NCBI RefSeq assembly: GCF_002890915.1
Contig: NZ_POUT01000008.1
Coordinates: forward strand, 1-64,000
Length of the DNA stretch: 64,000 nt
Source of the DNA: Stutzerimonas stutzeri
Lineage (GTDB): Bacteria > Pseudomonadota > Gammaproteobacteria > Pseudomonadales > Pseudomonadaceae
Direction: 5' to 3'
The first letter of the stretch is position 1, and each line of letters begins with the position of its first letter. Below, piece by piece: positions 54,345-62,928 of this stretch. The translations under genes and the position numbers were made by a program. The notes under the pieces were generated by a model. The model was not told where the DNA came from, searched no databases, and was given only the letters and a program-made list of their open reading frames with translations.

Positions 54345-55103
54345 ATGACACAGCAGATGGATTTTCACGGGCGGCGCATCTGGGTCACCGGCGCCGGCCA
54401 GGGCATCGGCCGCGCGGTGGCCGAGGGTTTCGCCCGGCTCGGCGGCGAGGTGCTCGGGCTGGACCGGGCCTTCCCGGAGTGCGACTACGGCTACCGCACC
54501 TGTGTGCTCGATGTCAGCGACGCCGCGGCGGTGCGCCGGGCCTGCGCCGAGCTGCTGGCGCCGGGGCAGGGCATCGACGTGCTCGCCAGTGTCGCCGGCA
54601 TCCTGCGCCTGGGCGCGATCGAGGAACTGAGCCTGGCCGACTGGGACGACTCGCTGCGGGTCAACGTCTCCGGGCCGTTCTACCTGCTGCGCGAGCTGCT
54701 GCCGCGCTTCCGTGCGCAGCGCCGCGGCGCGGTGGTGGCGGTGAGCAGCAACGCGACCCGGGTACCGCGCATGCAGATGGCGGCCTACGCGGCGTCCAAG
54801 GCCGCGCTGAGCAGCCTGATCCGCACCGCCGGGCTGGAGCTGGCGGGCTTCGGCGTGCGCTGCAACCTGGTGTCGCCGGGCTCCACCGATACCGCCATGC
54901 AGCGCGGCATGTGGGCCGACGACAGCGGCCGGGCGCGGACCATCGCCGGCCTGCCCGAGCAGTTCAAGCTCGGCATCCCGCTGCAGAAGATCGCCACGCC
55001 CGAGGAGGTGGCCAACACGGTGCTGTTCCTCGCCTCGGACCTGGCCAGCCATATCACCCTGCAGGACATCGTCGTCGACGGCGGCGCCACCCTGGCAGCC
55101 TGA
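54345..55103 (+). CDS. entA/dhbA-like: 2,3-dihydro-2,3-dihydroxybenzoate dehydrogenase
   Basis: 252-residue SDR: TGAGQGIG near 16-23, Ser in AVSSNATRVPRMQMAAYAASK with YxxxK, and the FKLGIPLQKIATPEEVANTVLFLASD C-terminal region common to EntA. NAD-dependent oxidation gives DHB. Placed between the two NRPS genes, 10 bp after the first. In E. coli and Bacillus the same enzymes EntA, EntB, EntC and EntE or DhbA, B, C, E cluster. Confidence 0.93.
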   Translation: MTQQMDFHGRRIWVTGAGQGIGRAVAEGFARLGGEVLGLDRAFPECDYGYRTCVLDVSDAAAVRRACAELLAPGQGIDVLASVAGILRLGAIEELSLADWDDSLRVNVSGPFYLLRELLPRFRAQRRGAVVAVSSNATRVPRMQMAAYAASKAALSSLIRTAGLELAGFGVRCNLVSPGSTDTAMQRGMWADDSGRARTIAGLPEQFKLGIPLQKIATPEEVANTVLFLASDLASHITLQDIVVDGGATLAA

Positions 55104-55113
55104 GAGGTAGCAG

Positions 55114-58100
55114 ATGCACGACAACATCATCGGTCTGCTCCGGCAGCTCGCCGGGCAAGGCGTACACCTGGCGCTCAACGCCCAGGGCCAGCTGGTCTCG
55201 CAGTCGAGCCAGGAGGCGCTGACGCCCGAACTGGGCCAGCTGATCCGCGACCACCGCGACGCCATCGTCCGCTGCCTGCGGGCGCGCCAGGCGTTCGAGG
55301 CGCCCATCGAGCCGCGCCACGCCGAGGCCGGCCCGCTGTCCTCGTCGCAGAGCGGGCTGTGGTTCATCGAGCAGTACCAGGAGCACTCGCACCTGTACAA
55401 CATGCCAGTGTTCTTCCGCCTCGACGGCGAGCTGGACGTGGCGGCGCTGGCGTTCGCCTTCGATGCCCTGGTGCAGCGCCACGCCAGCCTGCGCACGTGC
55501 TTTGTGCGCAATGCCGAGGGCAAGGGCGAGCAGCGCATCTTCGCCCATCGCGGCTTCGCCCTGGTCCACGAAGACCTCACCGGGCTGGAGGCGTCGGCCC
55601 GCGAGGAGCGGGTGGCCGAACGGGTGCGCGAGGAAATCGAGCGGCCATTCGACCTGACCAGCGGCGAGCTGACCCGCGTGCACCTGCTGCGCCTCGGCGC
55701 GCGCGAGCACGTGCTGCTGATCAACCAGCACCACATCATTTCCGATGGCTGGTCGGTGAAGAACATGTTCGCCGACCTCAAGACCGCCTTCCTCGCCTAC
55801 CAGAACCGCCAGCCGCTGGACTGGGGCGAGCCGCCGCTGACCTTCATCGACTACGCGCACTGGTTCAACTCGCCGCTGTTTCGCGACTACCACGCCGAGT
55901 ACAAGCCGTTCTGGGTCGAGCGCCTGGCCGGCATCCCCGAGGTGCACAGCCTGCCGCTGGACCGGCCGCGCCCGGCGCAGCAGACCAGCGGCGGCGCGCT
56001 GGTGTTCTCGACCATCGACAATGACCTGTGGACGCGTTTCAAGCAGCTCTGCCAGCGCCACAGCGCCTCGCCGTTCATCGGCCTGCACGCGCTGTTCGCG
56101 CTGCTGCTGGCGCGCCACAGCGGCGAGCGCGACATCGTGATCGGCACGCCGCTGGCCTACCGCGAGCGCCCGGACATCGAGGCGCTGGTGGGCTTCTTCG
56201 TCAATACCCTGGTGCTGCGCACGCAGCTGCCCGAGCAGCAATCGTTCAGCGACTACCTGCGCCAGTGCCGGCAGGACGACCTGGAAGCCTTCGACCACCA
56301 GCTGTACCGCTTCGAGGCGCTCGGCGAGGCGCTGGGCATGGACCGCCACACGGCGATCAACCCGATCTTCCAGATCATGCTGGTGTACCAGGCGCGGGTG
56401 GATTTCAACGACCTGATCCCCGGATGCAATGCGGTGGAGGAAACCTCCCCGGCGCTGCCGGCCAAGACCGATATCTCGGTGAAGGTCACCGAGCTGATGG
56501 ACTCGGTGCGCATCGACTGGCTGTACGCCACCGCGCTGTTCGAGCGCGGCACCGTCGAAGGCTACGCCAGCCGCCTGCTGCGGCTGCTGCAGGCGGTGGT
56601 CGCCGACCCCGCGCAGGACATCTGGCAGTTGCCGCTGCTCGACGACGAACTGCTGCGCGCCACCGGCGAGCGGCTGGCGGCGCTACCGAAGGCCTACCCG
56701 CTTGGGCTGACGCCGCTGTCGCTGTTCGAGGGTTGGGCACGTCGACAACCGCAGGCCGTGGCGCTGCATGAGGGCGCAGGCGGTATCAGCTACGCCGAAC
56801 TCGATGCGCGGGCCAACCGCCTGGCGCACTGGCTGCAGGCCGAGGGCTGCCAGCCTGGGGCGCTGGTCGGGGTGCTGGCGCGGCGCGAGAACGCCTTCGC
56901 CGTCGCCGCGCTCGCGGTGTGGAAGGCCGGCTGCGCCTACGTGCCGCTGGACCCGGACTACCCGGCCGAGCGCATCGCGCATATCGTCGCCGACGCCAGG
57001 CTCGACCTGCTGCTCGGTGCCGGCGCCGCGCCGTTCGCGCTGGGCGATCTGCGCTGGGTCGACCTGAGCGCCGCCGCGCTGTGCGCGCAACTGGATGCAC
57101 AATCGCCCGCTCCGCCGCCGCGCCGCGACGAACCGCAGCAGCTGGCGCAGGTGATCTACACCTCCGGCTCCACCGGTTTGCCCAAGGGCGTGATGGTCGA
57201 GCACGGCGCGCTGGCCAACCTGCTGCTGGACCACGGCCGTCGCCTCGCCATCGGCCCGGGCGACCGCATGCTCGACTGCATGTCGCTGTCCTTCGATGCC
57301 GGCAACATGTGCGCGCTGCTGCCGCTGAGCCACGGTGCCTGCCTGCTCTGGGCCGACCCCGGCGAGGGGCTGCTGGACGAGATAGAGCGCACGCGCACCA
57401 GCCACATGATCTTCGCCACCGCGCTGCTGGCGACCCTGCCGGCGCGGCCGCTGCCGGCGATGAAGGCGATCGGCTTCGGCGGCGAGGCCTGCCCGCCGGC
57501 GCTGGCCGAGCGCTGGGGCCGGCAGTTCCGCCTGATCGACATGTACGGTCCGACCGAAGCCACCGTCACTGCGCTGACCAAGCTCATCGAACCCGGCGCG
57601 ACGCCGAGCATCGGCCAGCCGATCGACGGTATGCAGGCGCTGGTGCTCGATGCGCACGGCTGCCTGTGCCCGGTCGGCGTACCGGGCGAGCTGTGCCTGG
57701 CCGGGCTGGGCCTGGCACGCGGCTACCTGAACCAGCCGCAGCGCAGCACCGCGGTGTTCCGCGAGCACGAGATCGCCGGGGTCAGGGTACGCCTGTACCA
57801 CACCGGCGACCGCGCGCGCCTGCTGGGCAACGGCGAGTACCAGTACCTCGGCCGCATCGACGAGCAGATCAAGCTGCGCGGCTATCGCATCGAACCCGGC
57901 GAAATCGAGGCGCAGCTGGGCATCGGCTGCCCGGCGCTGCAGCAGATCAAGGTCATCGTCGCCCGCGAGGGCCGGCGCCAGGCTCTGCTGGCCTACGCCT
58001 CGGCCAAGCCGGGCGCAGCCGTGCCGGAGGCGGACGCCATCCTCCAGGACGTGGCGCGGCGCCTGCCGGAATACATGGTGCCAGTGCGGCTGATTCTGCT

Positions 58101-59682
58101 CGAACGCATGCCGCTGACCGCCAACGGCAAGCTCGACCTGCGCCGTCTGCCGCCGGTGGAGCTGGCCGAGGAGGCCGCCCCGGTAGCACCGGCCGATGCG
58201 CTGGAAGCCGAAGTGCTGGCGATCTGGCAGGGCGTGCTGGAGCGGCCGCTCGGGGTCGAGAGCGACTTCTTCGCCCTCGGCGGCGATTCGATCCTGAGCA
58301 TCCAACTGACTACCCGCCTGCGCGATGCCGGCCATGCCTGCACGGTCAAGGAAGTGTTCGAGGCGCGCACCGTGCGCCGGCTGTGCCGCGTGCTCGGTCA
58401 GCCGCGTGAGAACGTGGCGATCCGTGCCGAGCAGGGCGTGCTGGCGGGCGAGGCATTCGCCCTGCAACCGATCCAGTGCTGGTTCTTCGAGCAGCCGTTC
58501 GCCAGCCCGCAACACTGGAACCAGGGCGTGGTGCTGCGCCTGCCGGCCGGCATCGAGGCCCTGCAGTTGATGGATTTCATGCGCCAACTGCTGCGCCACC
58601 ACGATGCGCTGCGGCTGGCGGTGACTGCCGACGGCCAGCGCTACCTGGCGCATGTGGCGCTGAGCGAACCGGCGCGGCTGGACGCGGCGGCGCTCGGCGA
58701 GGACGGCTTGCAGCAGGCGCTGACCGGGCTGCAGGCGCACATGCAGCCGGAGCAGGGGCGCAGCCTGGCCTGGGCGCTGCTCGACAACCTCGCCGGCGGC
58801 ATGTGCGGGCTGTTCATCGCCGTGCATCACCTGGTGATCGATGCGGTGTCCTGGCGCATCCTGGTCGATGACCTGCGCCGGCTGGCGCGCGGCGAGGCGC
58901 TGCCGGCCAAGACCAGCAGCTATCGCCAGTGGGGCGAGGGGCTGGCCGCCTATACCCGGCGTGCCGAGGCACAACTGCCGTACTGGCGGGCCGAACTGGC
59001 CGGCATGCCCGAGGCGCCGCCGGCGGGCTGGGCGGGCAGCGGCGCGCCACGCGAACAGAAGCTGGAACTGAGCGAGGCCGTGACGCGCCAGCTGCAGCAG
59101 GCCGCCCGGCATTTTGCCGTGGACCTGCGCGAGCTGCTGCTGGCCGCGCTGACCCGCGCGCTGCACGGGCTCGGGCTGGGCGAACGGCAGTGGATCATGC
59201 TCGAAGGCCACGGCCGCGAGGCCATCGATCCGGCGCTGGATGTCAGCCGCACGGTCGGCTGGTTCACCAGCATGTTCCCGCTGGCGCTGTGCGACCGGGC
59301 GGACTGGCCGCAGCTGCTGCGCCACGCCGCCGAACAGTTGCGCAGGGTGCCGGACAAGGGTGTCGGCTACCTGCCGCTGCGCGCCAATCCTGAGTTTCGG
59401 GCGCAGCTGCCGCTGCCGGCGGTGGCGCTAAACTACCTCGGCGTCTACCAGAGCGGCACGGACGACTGGCAGGCACTGCCCATCGCCCCCGGCCGGCCGA
59501 GCGCGGCGGACAACCCTTCGGCGGAGCTGATCAGCCTGCACGGCGGCGTATTCGACGGCCGCCTGACCCTACGCCAGATCGGCCGCCTGCGTGCCGAGCT
59601 GAACGATCAACTGCTGGCGTTGCTGCAGGCCAATCTGCTGGCGCTGGCCGAACACGCGGAGGTCAGCCATGAACACGCTTGA
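55114..59682 (+). CDS. NRPS docking-C-A-PCP-E
   Basis: 1522 residues. Domains: TubC-type N-terminal docking (about 1-55), LCL-type condensation (about 75-500, HHIISDG at 206-212), adenylation (about 535-1010, IYTSGSTGLPKG at 681-692), PCP (about 1030-1095, Ser1059 in LGGDS) and epimerisation (about 1115-1510, HHLVIDA at 1238-1244, EGHGRE, VGWFTSMFP, LNYLGVY). Specificity positions read D728 A729 M732 F767 G787 G789 M810 V818 T819 + Lys (DAMFGGMVTK); I recognise no match. It should add a residue and convert it to the D form. No release domain. Starts 10 bp after entA with GAGAGG upstream. Confidence 0.88.
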   Translation: MHDNIIGLLRQLAGQGVHLALNAQGQLVSQSSQEALTPELGQLIRDHRDAIVRCLRARQAFEAPIEPRHAEAGPLSSSQSGLWFIEQYQEHSHLYNMPVFFRLDGELDVAALAFAFDALVQRHASLRTCFVRNAEGKGEQRIFAHRGFALVHEDLTGLEASAREERVAERVREEIERPFDLTSGELTRVHLLRLGAREHVLLINQHHIISDGWSVKNMFADLKTAFLAYQNRQPLDWGEPPLTFIDYAHWFNSPLFRDYHAEYKPFWVERLAGIPEVHSLPLDRPRPAQQTSGGALVFSTIDNDLWTRFKQLCQRHSASPFIGLHALFALLLARHSGERDIVIGTPLAYRERPDIEALVGFFVNTLVLRTQLPEQQSFSDYLRQCRQDDLEAFDHQLYRFEALGEALGMDRHTAINPIFQIMLVYQARVDFNDLIPGCNAVEETSPALPAKTDISVKVTELMDSVRIDWLYATALFERGTVEGYASRLLRLLQAVVADPAQDIWQLPLLDDELLRATGERLAALPKAYPLGLTPLSLFEGWARRQPQAVALHEGAGGISYAELDARANRLAHWLQAEGCQPGALVGVLARRENAFAVAALAVWKAGCAYVPLDPDYPAERIAHIVADARLDLLLGAGAAPFALGDLRWVDLSAAALCAQLDAQSPAPPPRRDEPQQLAQVIYTSGSTGLPKGVMVEHGALANLLLDHGRRLAIGPGDRMLDCMSLSFDAGNMCALLPLSHGACLLWADPGEGLLDEIERTRTSHMIFATALLATLPARPLPAMKAIGFGGEACPPALAERWGRQFRLIDMYGPTEATVTALTKLIEPGATPSIGQPIDGMQALVLDAHGCLCPVGVPGELCLAGLGLARGYLNQPQRSTAVFREHEIAGVRVRLYHTGDRARLLGNGEYQYLGRIDEQIKLRGYRIEPGEIEAQLGIGCPALQQIKVIVAREGRRQALLAYASAKPGAAVPEADAILQDVARRLPEYMVPVRLILLERMPLTANGKLDLRRLPPVELAEEAAPVAPADALEAEVLAIWQGVLERPLGVESDFFALGGDSILSIQLTTRLRDAGHACTVKEVFEARTVRRLCRVLGQPRENVAIRAEQGVLAGEAFALQPIQCWFFEQPFASPQHWNQGVVLRLPAGIEALQLMDFMRQLLRHHDALRLAVTADGQRYLAHVALSEPARLDAAALGEDGLQQALTGLQAHMQPEQGRSLAWALLDNLAGGMCGLFIAVHHLVIDAVSWRILVDDLRRLARGEALPAKTSSYRQWGEGLAAYTRRAEAQLPYWRAELAGMPEAPPAGWAGSGAPREQKLELSEAVTRQLQQAARHFAVDLRELLLAALTRALHGLGLGERQWIMLEGHGREAIDPALDVSRTVGWFTSMFPLALCDRADWPQLLRHAAEQLRRVPDKGVGYLPLRANPEFRAQLPLPAVALNYLGVYQSGTDDWQALPIAPGRPSAADNPSAELISLHGGVFDGRLTLRQIGRLRAELNDQLLALLQANLLALAEHAEVSHEHA

Positions 59683-61114
59683 GCGGCACTTCACCGAGCA
59701 GTTCCAGCGTCATGCCGCTCGCCCGGCGCTGGGTTGCCTGGGTGACAGCTTCAGCTATGCGGAGCTGCAGGCGCGGGTCGCGGCCATCGCCATGCAGCTG
59801 CGCCGGTGCGGCCTGCGGGCCGGCGAGCGCGTCGGCATCCACCTGCAGCGCTCGCCGGACCTGGTCGCCAGCGTGCTCGCCTGCCTGCGCGAAGGGCTGT
59901 GCTTCGTGCCGCTGGAGCCGGAATTCCCCCTCGAACGGCTGCAGGGCATCGCCGCCGATGCGCAGCTGAGCCTGGTGCTGCAGGACCAGCCGGTGGCGTT
60001 CGCGCAGCCAACCTGGCAGCTGCGTCCCGGGCTGGCCGGCGAGCTGGAATGGCCCGAGCAGGACGAGCGCCTGCCGGCGTACATGATGTTCACCTCCGGC
60101 TCCACTGGCCGGCCCAAGGGCGTGGTGATCAACCGCGCCGCGCTGGCCAACTTCCTCGCCGCCGCGACCGCACGCCTGGACATCGGCCCGGCGACGCGCT
60201 GGCTGTTCACCACCACCCCGGCGTTCGATATCTCGCTGCTGGAGATGCTCGGTCCGCTCTGGCGCGGCGGCTATGTCGAGGTGATCTGCGCGCCGACGCA
60301 CAAGGACCCGGTGGAGCTGCTGCAAGTGCTCGAGCGGCGCAGCGACCTCAACACCCTGCAGGCCACCCCGGCGTTCTGGCGCATGCTGCTCAAGGCCGGC
60401 TGGCAAGGGCGGCCCGGACTTCTGGCGCTGTGCGGCGGCGAGGCGCTGGATGCCACGCTGGCGACCCGCCTGGGTGGCTGTGTCGGCCAGCTGTGGAATT
60501 GCTACGGCCCGACCGAGGCCACCGTGTGGTCGCTGATGGCGCGCATCGATCTGCCGCTCGGCGAGGCCGGCGTGCTGCTGCGCCAGTCGCTCGACGGCTA
60601 CCGCCACTGGCTGCTCGACGAGCACGGCGAGACGGTCGCGGTGGGCGGCGAGGGCGAGCTGTGTATCGAGGGGCCGTCGCTGGCCGACGGCTACTGGCGG
60701 CGCGACGACCTCAGCGCGCAGGCCTTCATCACCTGGCGGGGCCGGCGCCTGTACCGCACCGGCGACCGTGTGCGCCGCGTCGGCGAGGATGTCTACCAGT
60801 ATCGTGGGCGGCGCGACGACCAGATCAAGCTGCGCGGCTTTCGTATCGAGCTGGGCGAGATCGAGGCCAGCCTGCGCCGGCTGGCCGGTGTGCAGGATGC
60901 CGCAGTGCGCCTGCATGGCGAGGGTGACGAGGCCTGCCTGGTGGGCTATGTCGAGTTGCGCGAGCCGGGCGTGCTGAGCCGGGTGGCGATCCGCCGCGCG
61001 CTGCAGCGCAGCCTGCCGCACTACATGGTGCCGGGGCGCATCGTGTTGCTGGGGTGTTTGCCGAAGACCGCCAGCGGGAAGATTGATCGTAAGCGGTTGC
61101 CCGAGCCGGTGTAA
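59669..61114 (+). CDS. stand-alone adenylation domain, glycine-like code
   Basis: 481 residues, an amino-acid adenylation domain with no condensation or carrier domain. FTSGSTGRPKG at 141-151, YGPTEATVW at 279-287, YRTGDRV, and catalytic Lys in TASGKIDRK. Specificity positions D187 I188 L191 Q231 L254 G256 C278 V286 W287 + Lys give DILQLGCVWK, 8 of 10 identical to the classical glycine code DILQLGLIWK. It overlaps the NRPS stop by 14 bp and has GGAGG about 6 nt before its ATG. It must charge a carrier in trans; the element E2 begins 3 bp beyond its stop. Confidence 0.85.
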   Translation: MNTLERHFTEQFQRHAARPALGCLGDSFSYAELQARVAAIAMQLRRCGLRAGERVGIHLQRSPDLVASVLACLREGLCFVPLEPEFPLERLQGIAADAQLSLVLQDQPVAFAQPTWQLRPGLAGELEWPEQDERLPAYMMFTSGSTGRPKGVVINRAALANFLAAATARLDIGPATRWLFTTTPAFDISLLEMLGPLWRGGYVEVICAPTHKDPVELLQVLERRSDLNTLQATPAFWRMLLKAGWQGRPGLLALCGGEALDATLATRLGGCVGQLWNCYGPTEATVWSLMARIDLPLGEAGVLLRQSLDGYRHWLLDEHGETVAVGGEGELCIEGPSLADGYWRRDDLSAQAFITWRGRRLYRTGDRVRRVGEDVYQYRGRRDDQIKLRGFRIELGEIEASLRRLAGVQDAAVRLHGEGDEACLVGYVELREPGVLSRVAIRRALQRSLPHYMVPGRIVLLGCLPKTASGKIDRKRLPEPV

Positions 61115-61117
61115 AAA

Positions 61118-61952
61118 GGATCTTCGCAACTTTCATGAGGCATGGAGCTTGATACTGGATTGGCAAGTTTGGGTGATGCTGGCATCTGGTCTGGGCTTGC
61201 ACCTCGGTGATCAGGGCGCTTATTGAGTGTGCCTGATGCTTCTGGTTTCGGCCCCCCCGGCCGAGTCACTTGACTCGCTTCGCTCGCCCTTCGGGCCAGC
61301 CTGCAGCTGTTACTCCGCTATGCTCCGTATCTTGTTGCTTGCCCAACAAGAAAGTAACCAAAGAAGAAGGGCACCCGACATCCGAGTCTGTCCGCTGCGC
61401 AGCCAGACTTCCCTCCTTCCGGTGCCGCTCCGGGGGCCGTCACGATGGGACGTCCCTACCTCGGCGGCCCCGTCCATCGTTCCTCGCTCGGCGTCCTGCC
61501 TCGCGTCCCCCTGCACGACACCTCCACTCGGCCTCCTGACGGGGAATGGAGTCCGAGCCGCCTGGAAGATCGTTGATGCTTGCTTTGAGCTTTTTTTGCA
61601 CGAACCATCAGGCGACGCCCAACGCCCCTTCAGGAGGGTGAGCGGAATCGTTGCGTAGGGGGTTGAGCGGCATGGACGCCGCGAGAGACGCGAAGGGACA
61701 GGGACGTCCCTTCGCGGCGTGCCCCTGGAGCGGCGATGGAGAGAACGGACCCGGAGCGAAGCGCAGGGCCGGATGCAGGGGCAAGCGTTTTTGCTTACTT
61801 TTTTCGCGATTGAAAAAAGTGAGTCGCCCAGCAGGCGAAACCAATCTCTCAAGCAACGCGCCAACCGCCATGAAAGCAAAACTTTCATTCAGCACACACT
61901 AACTTACCAATCCGATCTCAAGCTTTGCTTCCCCGAGAAAGCGCGATGCACG
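61118..61952. mobile_element. non-coding two-armed palindromic element E2 (second copy)
   Basis: Direct copy of E1 (9018-9785) over its whole length. Ends: GGATCTTCGC at 61118, inner TIR GGATTGGCAAGTTTGGG (61157-61173), and on the right the complement at about 61893-61952. Right hairpins are identical or nearly so: ACTTTTTTC/GAAAAAAGT (61797-61820) and CGCGAAGGGAC/GTCCCTTCGCG (61689-61716). Differences: an insert of about 58 bp (61272-61330) in the left outer hairpin, and a longer loop in the left GGGAC hairpin (61443-61479). Flanks are A-runs (61113-61117 and 61955-61960). No ORF of merit. Confidence 0.8.
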
Positions 61953-61954
61953 TG

Positions 61955-61975
61955 AAAAAAGGCCGATCGGCCTCG
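61955..61975 (-). terminator. Rho-independent terminator of the fecB-like gene
   Basis: Read on the minus strand, the palindrome AGGCCGATCGGCCT (61960-61973) is followed by six T (61955-61960). It lies about 9 bp past the binding-protein stop and directly abuts the right end of element E2. Confidence 0.75.
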
Positions 61976-61983
61976 CCTCGATC

Positions 61984-62928
61984 CTAATCCCTGGCCACCG
62001 GTTCGGCACCCGCCTTGCCGAGCAGCGCTTCGACATCCTCGATCACCTGCAGCGCCGCCTGCGGCCCGCCGAGCGAGGTCCACAGCGAGCCGTCCACCGC
62101 GCCGAAACGCTTGGCCCGGATCGCCGACAACTGGCGGAACGCCGGGGTCTGCTCGGCCTGCTGCATGGCCTCGACCGCCTCGCCACTGGTGGCCAGGGTG
62201 CCGATCACCAGCCAGTCGGCATCGAGCAGTTCCAGCGACTCCAGGCTCAGGGCCATCGAGTGGGTATGACCGGGGTCCTGCTGGTGCGCTGGACGGACCA
62301 GGCCGATGTCCTCGACCACCGAGCTGGAGAAGGCGTCGAGGAACATGTACGACGGGCCCTTGGGGTTCCAGCGCACGATGCTCAGCGTCTCGCCCTGATG
62401 GCCCGCGAGGCGCTTGCGTGCCTCTTCGATGCGCGCCCAGTAGCGTGCCAGCACGGCCTTGGCCTCGGCCTCGCGGTTCAGCGCCTGGGCGGTGCGCTGC
62501 ATGCTTTCCTGCCAGGGCCGCGCCCAGCTGAAGGTGATCACCGTGGGGGCGATCTCGTTGAGGATCGCCAGCTGCTCGGGTTTCACCGGGCCGGTGAGGA
62601 TCAGGTCGGGCTCCAGTTCCAGCAGGGTTTCCAGGTTGGGATTGTCGATGTCGCCGACCACCTCGATCCCGGCCGGCAGCTTGCCGTCCAGGTAACGTGG
62701 CGGCGCCGCCTGGCCACGGCCGTTGATGGTGCCGACCGGGGTGACGCCGAGCGCCAGTGCGGTGTCCAGGTCGATCTCGCTGAGGGTGATGACGCGCTTG
62801 GGCGCGACGGGGACGCTTACCGTATTGCCGAAGGCATCCTGCACCTGGCGGGTTTCGGCCATGGCAGGCAGGGCGAGCAGGCCGGCCAGTAAGGTGGCGG
62901 CGAGGCGCCGGTAGATCGTGGGCATCAT
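61984..62928 (-). CDS. iron-siderophore ABC substrate-binding protein (FecB-like)
   Basis: 314 residues with signal peptide (cleavage after AMA) and the class III periplasmic binding fold: DAFGNTVSVPVAPKRVITLSEIDLDTALALGVTPVG at the start of the mature protein, then LEPDLILTGPVKPEQLAILNEIAPTV. FecB/FatB-type proteins bind ferric siderophores. Its ATG overlaps the ATPase stop by 4 bp. Being next to the DHB operon, it may import its product (context only). Confidence 0.88.
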   Translation of the reverse strand: MMPTIYRRLAATLLAGLLALPAMAETRQVQDAFGNTVSVPVAPKRVITLSEIDLDTALALGVTPVGTINGRGQAAPPRYLDGKLPAGIEVVGDIDNPNLETLLELEPDLILTGPVKPEQLAILNEIAPTVITFSWARPWQESMQRTAQALNREAEAKAVLARYWARIEEARKRLAGHQGETLSIVRWNPKGPSYMFLDAFSSSVVEDIGLVRPAHQQDPGHTHSMALSLESLELLDADWLVIGTLATSGEAVEAMQQAEQTPAFRQLSAIRAKRFGAVDGSLWTSLGGPQAALQVIEDVEALLGKAGAEPVARD

